64,000 nucleotides of DNA. Source: an uncultured Collinsella sp. GTDB lineage: Bacteria > Actinomycetota > Coriobacteriia > Coriobacteriales > Coriobacteriaceae. The notes below the pieces were generated by a model. The model was not told the DNA's origin, ran no database searches, and saw only the letters and a program-made list of their open reading frames with translations. The stretch lies in assembly GCA_934654585.1 (NCBI GenBank), contig CAKUGF010000009.1, positions 1 through 64,000 on the forward strand, given 5' to 3'. The translations under genes were made by a program, and so were the position numbers. Position 1 is the stretch's first letter. Each line of letters opens with the position of its first letter. Below are positions 57,396 through 64,000 of this stretch, in pieces.

Positions 57396-59765
57396 TTAGC
57401 GGCGCTTGCGGGTGGCCGTGGCCTTGCGGACGGAAGTCTTCTTGGAAGGAGCCTTATCCTCGACCGGAGCGGCGGGGGAGACCGGGGTCTCCTTGGCGGG
57501 CTTGACCTTTGCCTCAACCTTGGCCTCAGTCTTCGGAGCGGCCTTGGTCTCGGTCTTAGCCTCGGTGGCCTTCGGTGCCGGCTCGGCCTTTACCGCAGGC
57601 TTTGCCTCTGCCTTGGGAGCAGCTGCCTTTGCCGTGGTCTTCTTGGCCGTCGTCGTGGTGCGCTTGCGTGTGGTGGTCTTGGCGGCGGGCTTGGCTTCTG
57701 CCTTGGGCTCGACGGGCGTCTCCTCGACCTTGGCAGCAGACCTTGCGGCGGTCTTGGTGGCCGTAGTCTTCGAAGCCGCAGTCTTCTTGGCAGTCGTAGC
57801 CTTAGCCGCGGTCGTCTTCTTGGCAGCGGTCTTTGCCGGAGCCTTGGCGGCCGGCTTGGCCACGGTGGCAGGAGCCTCGGCCGTGGCCTCGGCCTTTACC
57901 TCGGGGGCGACCTCAGCTTCGGCGGCCTTCTTGGCGGCAGCGGACGTGCGCTTGCGCGTGGTCGTGGCCTTGGCAGCGGTCGTCTTGGTGGCAGCGGCCT
58001 TGGTCGTTGTAGCCTTCTTGGCCGTCGTCTTACGAGCCGTAGTCTTTTTGGCGGCAGGCTTCGCAGCCGGCTTGGCCTCGGGCTCGGGCTCGGGCTCGGG
58101 CTCGGGAGCAGCCTCTGCCGTGGCCTCGGCCTTTACCTCGGGAGTGGTCTCAACCGTCTTCTCCTCAACCTTGGGCTCCTCAACAGCAACGGGCGCCTCA
58201 ACAACCGGCTCGGCCACAACCTCGGGCTCAGCCTTGGGCTCCTCAACAGCAGCAGGCTCCTCAGCAACCGCAGCCTCAACCACAGCCGCCGGCCTCTCAA
58301 TCTCTGGGTGCATAAAGAAGTACAGATCCAGATACTTGTCTGCCGAGCGCGTCCAGCTAAAGTCCTGGCTCATGGCCTGCGTGACCAACTGGTTCCAGGC
58401 GTCGCGGTTATCCCAGAATAGACGTGCCGCGCGGAACACCGCGTCGCCCATCTCGTCGCCGTTAAAGTTGCTAAACGAGAAGCCCGTACCCTCGCCGGTA
58501 AACTCGTTGTACGGTTGCACGGTGTCCTTCAGGCCGCCGGTCTCGCGCACGATGGGCAGGGTGCCGTAGCGCATGGCGATGATCTGCGACAGGCCGCAGG
58601 GCTCAAACTTCGATGGCATCAGGAACATGTCGGCGGCGGCGTACATACGCTGCGACAGCGCCGGATCAAACTCGATGCGCGCGGCCATGGTGCCGGGGTA
58701 CTTGTCCTGGAAGTAACGCAGGCCGTCCTCGTAGTCGCGGTCGCCGGTGCCCAGCACCGCCACCTGCACGCCGCCGGCCAGAATGCGGTCGAGCGCGTAC
58801 ATGACCAGGTCCATGCCCTTCTGGCGCGTCAGGCGCGTGACCATAACCATCAGCGGACGGTCGTCGCGAACCTCGAGCCCCAGCTCCTCCTGCAGCTTAG
58901 CCTTGCAGACGGCCTTGCCGGAGCGGTCCTCCACGGTGTAGTTGGCGGCAATGCGCTTGTCGGTTGCCGGGTCAAAGCCCGTCACGTCGATGCCGTTCAA
59001 AATGCCCTGAAGCGCGTAGGAACGCTCGCGCAGCACGCCGTCCAGGCCCTCGCCAAATTCGGGCGTCTGGATCTCGCTGGCATAGGTGGGGCTCACCGTG
59101 GTGATGGCGTCGGCATAGCGCAGCGCGCCCAGCATGTAGTTGACGCTGCAGGCGTCACAACGCAGCTGCGAGGCTGCCGCCGGAATATGTGCCACACCCA
59201 GGATGTCCTCCATCACGGTGTCGCTAAACTGGCCCTGGAACGCCACGTTGTGGATCGAGAACACGGTCTTGACGCGGTCGTACAGCGGCAGGCCCTGGTA
59301 GAACTCGCGCAGGAACACGGGCGTCAGTGCCGTCTGCCAGTCGTTGCAGTGCAGGATGTCGCACTCAAAGCCGGCCGGCAGGTGCTGCAGGCTCTCGGTG
59401 ATGGCCTTGGAGAAGAACGCGAAGCGCTCGCCGTCGTCAAAGAAGCCGTACGGATAGTCGCGCGCAAAGTAGCGCTCGTTGTCGATGAACATATAGGTGA
59501 CGCCGTCGTGCTCGAGCTTCTCCAGTCCGCAGTACTCATTGCGCCAGCCCAGGCTCACGTAAAAGTCGGAGAAGTGCTCCATCTGCGCCTTGTACTCGTC
59601 CTTGATGGTGGCGTACTTGGGCACCATCACGATGACTTCGGCGCCGGCGCGCACAAGCGCCGAGGGCAGCGAGCCTGCCACGTCGCCCAGGCCACCGGTC
59701 TTAACAAACGGTGCGCACTCGGCCGAGGCAAACACGATCTGCATCTTTTTGCTGGTTTCTGCCAT
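57396..59765 (-). CDS. glgA: Glycogen synthase GlgA with a long Lys/Ala/Thr-rich C-terminal tail
   Basis: Transfers glucose from ADP-glucose to glycogen (GT5). Residues 1 to about 485 are a complete GlgA: KTGGLGDVAGSLP near the N terminus, HNVAFQGQF, DVTGFDPATD, and the GT-B C-domain KFEPCGLSQIIAMRYGTLPIV with TGGLKDTV. Then comes a tail of about 305 residues: first an acidic Glu/Pro/Val part, then repeats of KKTTA, AKKAT and KTTATKT type, with short acidic spacers (EVKAEATAEA), and a basic end RKATATRKRR. It looks like a histone H1-like domain. The usual length is about 480, so the tail is extra. GGGAGA precedes the chosen ATG. Confidence 0.95.
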   Translation of the reverse strand: MAETSKKMQIVFASAECAPFVKTGGLGDVAGSLPSALVRAGAEVIVMVPKYATIKDEYKAQMEHFSDFYVSLGWRNEYCGLEKLEHDGVTYMFIDNERYFARDYPYGFFDDGERFAFFSKAITESLQHLPAGFECDILHCNDWQTALTPVFLREFYQGLPLYDRVKTVFSIHNVAFQGQFSDTVMEDILGVAHIPAAASQLRCDACSVNYMLGALRYADAITTVSPTYASEIQTPEFGEGLDGVLRERSYALQGILNGIDVTGFDPATDKRIAANYTVEDRSGKAVCKAKLQEELGLEVRDDRPLMVMVTRLTRQKGMDLVMYALDRILAGGVQVAVLGTGDRDYEDGLRYFQDKYPGTMAARIEFDPALSQRMYAAADMFLMPSKFEPCGLSQIIAMRYGTLPIVRETGGLKDTVQPYNEFTGEGTGFSFSNFNGDEMGDAVFRAARLFWDNRDAWNQLVTQAMSQDFSWTRSADKYLDLYFFMHPEIERPAAVVEAAVAEEPAAVEEPKAEPEVVAEPVVEAPVAVEEPKVEEKTVETTPEVKAEATAEAAPEPEPEPEPEAKPAAKPAAKKTTARKTTAKKATTTKAAATKTTAAKATTTRKRTSAAAKKAAEAEVAPEVKAEATAEAPATVAKPAAKAPAKTAAKKTTAAKATTAKKTAASKTTATKTAARSAAKVEETPVEPKAEAKPAAKTTTRKRTTTTAKKTTAKAAAPKAEAKPAVKAEPAPKATEAKTETKAAPKTEAKVEAKVKPAKETPVSPAAPVEDKAPSKKTSVRKATATRKRR

Positions 59766-59855
59766 ATTGTCTCCCATGTTGCAATTCGAGAATAGCCGCC
59801 AGGCGCGAACCGGGCGGCTATTCTTACGTTTACGTGCGATTATGCGACGCCAATG

Positions 59856-60983
59856 TTAACGAACGATGGTGGTATCGGAAGTTAACGGAGCCTTGCCCAG
59901 CACCAGGATGTTCTCGGGCGTGCCGCGAAGCTCGGTGTTGATGGGCACCACGTTGTTCTTGTCCAGGATGGCGTTCTCAACGCGGGCGCCGCTCTTGATG
60001 ATGCAGCTCTGGTTGATGATCGAGTTGGTCACCGAGGCGCCTTCCTCAACCACGACGCCGCGCGACAGGATCGAGTTGCGCACGGTGCCCTTGATGATGC
60101 AGCCGGCCGAGATGATCGAGTTGCAGGCGTGGCTACCGGTCGCGTAGCGCGAGGGCGGCACGTCGTGGGCCTTGGTCAGGATCGGGCGCTCGGGGTCGAA
60201 GAGCTGGTCGGCCACGGTCTGGTCGAGCAGGTCCATGCTGCGGCGATACAGCGACTTCTCGCTAAACACGCCCACGACCTCGCCCTTGTACTCGTAGCTG
60301 CACACATCGATGTTGCCAAAGTCGCCCTGGAGTGCCTCGAGCAGGTCCAGGTAGTCGGCGGCCTGGTAGTGATCGATGATCTCGAGCAGGGTCTCGCGGT
60401 TGACGATGCAGCAGTCCATGGACGCGTTGTCGCCGTACACGACGCCGGCGCTTACGCCCGTCAGGCGGCCGTTCTCGTTAATCTCGAGTTTGGTCTCGTC
60501 ATCGACATTGCGCGTGGCCTTGCAGTACACGACGGTCATCTGGGCGCCGGAGTTCTCGTGCGCCTCGATGATGGTGTTGAGGTCCATGTTAAAGATGATG
60601 TTGGTGCCCATCATCACAACGTAGGGCTTGTCCGAGCGCTGGAACAGCGTCTTGTTGGAGATGATGTCGCGCAGCAGGAAGCGCATGCCGCCCTTAGTGG
60701 TGCCATACGCGTTGCCGGGGACCATGAACAGGCCGCCCTTCTTGCGGTCCAGACCCCAGTCCTTGCCCGAGCCCACGTGGTCGATCAGCGAGCGGTAGTT
60801 GCCCGGCATGACGACGCCGACGGTCTTGATGCCGGCATTCATCATGTTGGACAGCGGAAAGTCGATCAGGCGGTAGCGGCCCAAAAACGGCACGGACGCG
60901 ATGGGGCGGTCCTTAAGCAGCACGCTGCCGTAGGTCGAAGAGTAGTTAGCGGTGATGTAACCGATGGCCTTGCGATTGATCAT
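59856..60983 (-). CDS. glgD: Glucose-1-phosphate adenylyltransferase, regulatory subunit GlgD
   Basis: Non-catalytic or weakly active partner of GlgC. 375 residues: the nucleotidyltransferase fold is clear (FLGRYRLIDFPLSNMMNAGI, HVGSGKDWGLDRK, MMGTNIIFNMDL) and a left-handed beta-helix end, but the pyrophosphorylase signature GGxGxRL is replaced by NYSSTYGSVL, as in GlgD of Bacillus. The ATG follows GGGGGA and starts four bases after the glgC stop. Present mainly in Firmicutes, so it is unusual for an actinobacterial lineage. Confidence 0.92.
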   Translation of the reverse strand: MINRKAIGYITANYSSTYGSVLLKDRPIASVPFLGRYRLIDFPLSNMMNAGIKTVGVVMPGNYRSLIDHVGSGKDWGLDRKKGGLFMVPGNAYGTTKGGMRFLLRDIISNKTLFQRSDKPYVVMMGTNIIFNMDLNTIIEAHENSGAQMTVVYCKATRNVDDETKLEINENGRLTGVSAGVVYGDNASMDCCIVNRETLLEIIDHYQAADYLDLLEALQGDFGNIDVCSYEYKGEVVGVFSEKSLYRRSMDLLDQTVADQLFDPERPILTKAHDVPPSRYATGSHACNSIISAGCIIKGTVRNSILSRGVVVEEGASVTNSIINQSCIIKSGARVENAILDKNNVVPINTELRGTPENILVLGKAPLTSDTTIVR

Positions 60984-60987
60984 CGGA

Positions 60988-62136
60988 TCATTCCCCCTTC
61001 CCGATAACGACGTCATTTCCAACGACGGCCGTATCCTTGGTGGTATCGACAGAGCCGAGCTTCACGCCCTCTTCGACCGTGGAGTTCTCGCCCAAAATTG
61101 CGCGGCAGATGTGCGCGCCGCTTTTAACGTGCGCACCCGGCAGCAGCACGGAGTCCTCGACCACGGCGCGCTCTTCGATAACGACATCGGTCGAAAGGAT
61201 CGAGTGGCGAGCGGTGCCGTAGATCTTGCAGCCGTTGGAGACCAGGCAGTCGTCCAGGCGGCCGTCCGGACCAATGTAGTGCGGCGGACGCGTGGTGATG
61301 TTGGACATGATGGGGAAGCTCTTGTCAAAGAGGTCGAACTCGGGGTTGTTGCCCAGCAGGTCCATCGAGGTCTCGTGGAAGCTGGCGATGGTGCCAACGT
61401 CCTTCCAAAAGCCGTGGAACTCGTAGCTGTACAGGCGCTTGTCCTCGCCGAGCAGCTTGGGGATGATGTCCTTGCCAAAGTCGTGGCTCGAGCGCTGGTC
61501 CAGGGCGTCTTCCTCCAGCGCCTCAATCAGCACGTCGGCCGAGAAGATGTAGATGCCCATGGATGCGAGGTTCGAATCGGGCTTCTCGGGCTTCTCGGTG
61601 AACTTGGTGATGCGGCCGTCCTCGGGGTCGGTGGTCAGGATGCCAAAGCGGCTGGCTTCCTCCCACGGCACGGGCATAACGCTCACCGTAAGATCGGCGT
61701 TGTTCTCGATGTGCGTCTTGAGCATCTTGCGGTAATCCATGCGATACAGGTGGTCGCCGGAAAGAATCAGGACGTACTTGGGGTCGTTGGCCTTGATGTA
61801 GTCGAGGTTCTGCGTAATGGCGTCGGCCGTGCCCGCATACCAGGCGCCGCCGGTCTGCGTCTCGTACGGCGGCAAGATCGACACGCCGCCGTCACGGCTG
61901 TCCAGATCCCAAGCCTCGCCAGAGCCCACATAGGCATGCAGCAGGTAGGGGCGATACTGCGTCAGAACGCCCACCGTGTCGATGCCCGAGTTGGAGCAGT
62001 TGGACAGCGAAAAGTCGATAATGCGGAACTTACCACCAAAGCTAACCGCCGGCTTAGCGATCTTTTGGGTGAGTGCCCCCAATCGGCTGCCCTGTCCTCC
62101 TGCGAGGAGCATCGCGATGCATTCTTTCTTACTCAT
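60988..62136 (-). CDS. glgC: Glucose-1-phosphate adenylyltransferase
   Basis: Makes ADP-glucose from glucose-1-phosphate and ATP, the first committed step of glycogen synthesis. 382 residues with the intact signature [47 protein letters not shown] and FTEKPEKP, then a left-handed helix domain. Reads AGAAGGAGAAATCG before the ATG, a strong ribosome-binding site. It is in one operon with glgD. Probable activation by fructose-1,6-bisphosphate is known for some family members but not visible here. Confidence 0.96.
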   Translation of the reverse strand: MSKKECIAMLLAGGQGSRLGALTQKIAKPAVSFGGKFRIIDFSLSNCSNSGIDTVGVLTQYRPYLLHAYVGSGEAWDLDSRDGGVSILPPYETQTGGAWYAGTADAITQNLDYIKANDPKYVLILSGDHLYRMDYRKMLKTHIENNADLTVSVMPVPWEEASRFGILTTDPEDGRITKFTEKPEKPDSNLASMGIYIFSADVLIEALEEDALDQRSSHDFGKDIIPKLLGEDKRLYSYEFHGFWKDVGTIASFHETSMDLLGNNPEFDLFDKSFPIMSNITTRPPHYIGPDGRLDDCLVSNGCKIYGTARHSILSTDVVIEERAVVEDSVLLPGAHVKSGAHICRAILGENSTVEEGVKLGSVDTTKDTAVVGNDVVIGKGE

Positions 62137-62239
62137 CGATTTCTCCTTCTGTCATCGATGTTTCTAAACCCATTAGCGACGAGCGCGGCGCCAGGTCGCG
62201 CCCGTCGAGTAATGCCGTGCTGGCAAAGGGTGCGCGCCC

Positions 62240-64000
62240 CTACGCGTGCCAGATCTCGTCGCGGTACTCGCGAATGGTGCGGTCGCTCGAGAACCAGCCA
62301 CTCGATGCGGTGTTGAGTAGCGCCTTGCGGTTCCAGGTCTCCTGGTCGCCGTAGCTGCCCGTGAGCTTTTCCCAAGCATCTACGTAGCTGCGGAAGTCGG
62401 CCATGACCAGGTCGGGGTCGTTGTTGTTCATGAGCTCGTTGTAGATGCTCTCGAAGTTGCCCGAAAGACCCGCAAAGGTATTGTCCTTGAGCTCGTCCAT
62501 CACGCGGCCCAGACGCTCGCGGTCGCCGTTGAGGGTATCCCACGCAAAATAGCTGTTGGATGCCCAGAGCTGCTCGACCTCGGGGGCGGTCAGACCAAAG
62601 ATGGCCTCGTTCTCGCGGCCGGCCAGGTCGGCGATCTCGATGTTTGCGCCGTCGAGGGTGCCCAGCGTAATGGCGCCGTTCATCATGAGCTTCATGTTGG
62701 ACGTGCCCGAGGCCTCCTTGCCGGCGGTGGAAATCTGCTCAGAGATCTCGGCGGCAGGGTAGATGAGCTGGGCGTTGCTCACGCGGAAGTTGGGGATAAA
62801 GCAGACCTTCATGACCTCGTTCACACGCGGGTCGTTGTTGACGACCTCGGCGACGGAGTTGATGAGGCGGATGGTCTCCTTGGCGAAGGTGTAGCTCGAG
62901 GCCGCCTTACCGCTAAAGATGAAGGTCGTCGGCGTCACGTGGAAGTTGGGATCGGCGATGCGACGGTTGTAAATGTCCATCACCTTCATGATGTTCATGA
63001 GCTGGCGCTTGTAGGCGTGGAAGCGCTTCACCTGAACATCGAAGACGGTGTTGGGGTCGATAACCAGGCCGGTCTCGGCCTTAACGTAGGCGGCCAGACG
63101 CTCCTTGTTGGCGCGCTTGGAGGCACCCACGGCCTTGAGGAACTCGGTGTCGTTCTGGAACTCTTTGAGCTTCTCCAGCTCAAAGGCGTCCTTGAGCCAG
63201 CCGTCGCCAATGGCCTCGGTGACGAGCTTGGCGTAGGTGGGGTTGGCCTCGGCAAAGAAGCGACGGTGCGAGATGCCGTTGGTCTTGTTGTTGAACTTCT
63301 CGGGCGTGAGGGCATAGAAGTCCTTAAGCACGATGTTCTTGATGATGTCGGAGTGAATCTTGGCCACGCCGTTGACGCTGTGGCTGCAGATCACGGACAG
63401 GTTGGCCATGCGAATCTCGCCGTCCCACAGGATGGCGGTCTGGCGCAGGCGCTCCTGCCAGCCCTCCTGCGTGGTGTCGAACGACTCGTGCCAACGACGG
63501 CTGATCTCGTCGATGATCTGGTACACGCGGGGGAGGAGCTTGGAGAACGTACCGATGGGCCACTTCTCCAGAGCCTCGGGCAGGATAGTGTGGTTGGTGT
63601 AGCTCACGACCTGCGTCACGATGTTCCAGGCGTCATCCCACTCAAGCTTCTTCTCGTCGATCAGGATGCGCATGAGCTCGGGGCCGCACATGGCGGGGTG
63701 CGTGTCGTTGGTGTGGATGGCCACAAACTGCGGCAGCAGCTCCCAGTTCTCGCCGTGCTCCTTCTCAAAGGTGTCGAGCAGGCTGTAGATGCCGGCCGAA
63801 ACAAACAGGTACTCCTGCTTCAGGCGCAGCAGACGGCCGTGCTCGCCGGCGTCGTTGGGGTAGAGGATGGCGCTGATGGCCTCGGCCTCGGCGCGCTCGG
63901 CATCGGCCAGTGCGTAGTCGCCGCGGTTGAAGGCCTCAAGGTCAAAGTGCTCCTCGACCGGCTCGGCGGCCCAGACGCGCAGCTTGTTGACGGTCTCGCC
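62240..64000 (-). CDS. glgP: Glycogen phosphorylase, C-terminal part (5' end outside window)
   Basis: Releases glucose-1-phosphate from glycogen. The reading frame is open through the window edge, so 586 residues of an approximately 800-residue protein are visible. Landmarks: HTNDTHPAMC, LPRVYQIIDEI, NGISHRRFFAEANP, DVQVKRFHAYKRQ, IFSGKAASSY and the PLP-lysine block KEASGTSNMKLMMNGAITLGTLDGANIEI in pieces (Lys of SNMKLM). It lies about 100 bases upstream of glgC on the same strand and probably shares transcription with it. The C-terminal end is complete. Confidence 0.96.
   Translation of the reverse strand, partial: GETVNKLRVWAAEPVEEHFDLEAFNRGDYALADAERAEAEAISAILYPNDAGEHGRLLRLKQEYLFVSAGIYSLLDTFEKEHGENWELLPQFVAIHTNDTHPAMCGPELMRILIDEKKLEWDDAWNIVTQVVSYTNHTILPEALEKWPIGTFSKLLPRVYQIIDEISRRWHESFDTTQEGWQERLRQTAILWDGEIRMANLSVICSHSVNGVAKIHSDIIKNIVLKDFYALTPEKFNNKTNGISHRRFFAEANPTYAKLVTEAIGDGWLKDAFELEKLKEFQNDTEFLKAVGASKRANKERLAAYVKAETGLVIDPNTVFDVQVKRFHAYKRQLMNIMKVMDIYNRRIADPNFHVTPTTFIFSGKAASSYTFAKETIRLINSVAEVVNNDPRVNEVMKVCFIPNFRVSNAQLIYPAAEISEQISTAGKEASGTSNMKLMMNGAITLGTLDGANIEIADLAGRENEAIFGLTAPEVEQLWASNSYFAWDTLNGDRERLGRVMDELKDNTFAGLSGNFESIYNELMNNNDPDLVMADFRSYVDAWEKLTGSYGDQETWNRKALLNTASSGWFSSDRTIREYRDEIWHA

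Noticed and set aside
1-64000. CRISPR array, prophage, integron or transposase gene
   Set aside because: No regularly spaced direct repeats, integrase, phage structural or transposase motifs were seen on either strand.

Overview
The window is a dense, roughly 60% GC bacterial chromosome segment. Its gene set and order point to the Coriobacteriia, most likely Collinsella: lspA-rluD, ruvX-mltG-yqeG-aroK, efp-asp23-nusB-xseB-tlyA-nadK-recN, a fructose PTS with HPr and EI, and a glycogen cluster with both GlgC and GlgD. The genus is my inference from gene content and style. No rRNA, prophage, transposase or CRISPR array is visible.

Layout. 1-7.5 kb: end of ileS, then lspA, rluD, a GT2 glycosyltransferase, a short prepilin-peptidase-like protein, a dGTPase-like HD protein and rarA. 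7.6-10.8 kb: a sigma-factor operon (coiled-coil membrane protein, degenerate RsbW-like protein, SigB/F-type sigma factor, AI-2E-type permease). 11-24.4 kb: a long housekeeping run from alaS to recN, interrupted by an AroB-like protein that has lost its catalytic residues. 24.6-32.5 kb: sugar uptake, with an RpiR regulator divergent from fruA (EIIBCA), then ptsH, ptsI and two tandem PfkB-type kinases. 32.7-42.1 kb: cca, two identical tRNA-Glu genes, a flippase-like membrane protein, a TetR regulator facing a MacAB-type efflux operon, and an L,D-transpeptidase. 42.2-53.7 kb: L-serine dehydratase, metK, gltX, priA, def, fmt, rsmB and a FmdB-type zinc ribbon. 53.8-64 kb, all on the minus strand: a glycogen/alpha-glucan cluster (GH13-GH77 fusion, glgA with a 300-residue basic tail, glgD, glgC, glgP).

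How it fits together. Fructose enters as fructose-1-phosphate through EI, HPr and FruA and is phosphorylated again by PfkB kinases. Surplus carbon can go through GlgC/GlgD and GlgA into glycogen, which GlgP and the GH13-GH77 protein break down. Def and Fmt act on the formyl-methionine start. GltX charges the tRNA-Glu encoded 11 kb away.

The strongest unexplained signal is between the genes. At least nine kinds of long perfect or near-perfect inverted repeat (15-50 bp arms) sit at operon ends. Several share a GGGAC core, and one family of four copies shows compensatory changes and G-U-compatible substitutions in its arms, which suggests selection on RNA structure or copying of a folded element. 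Other points of interest are the GlgA tail, the inactive-looking AroB, the degenerate anti-sigma-like protein and structured leaders before metK and pepP.
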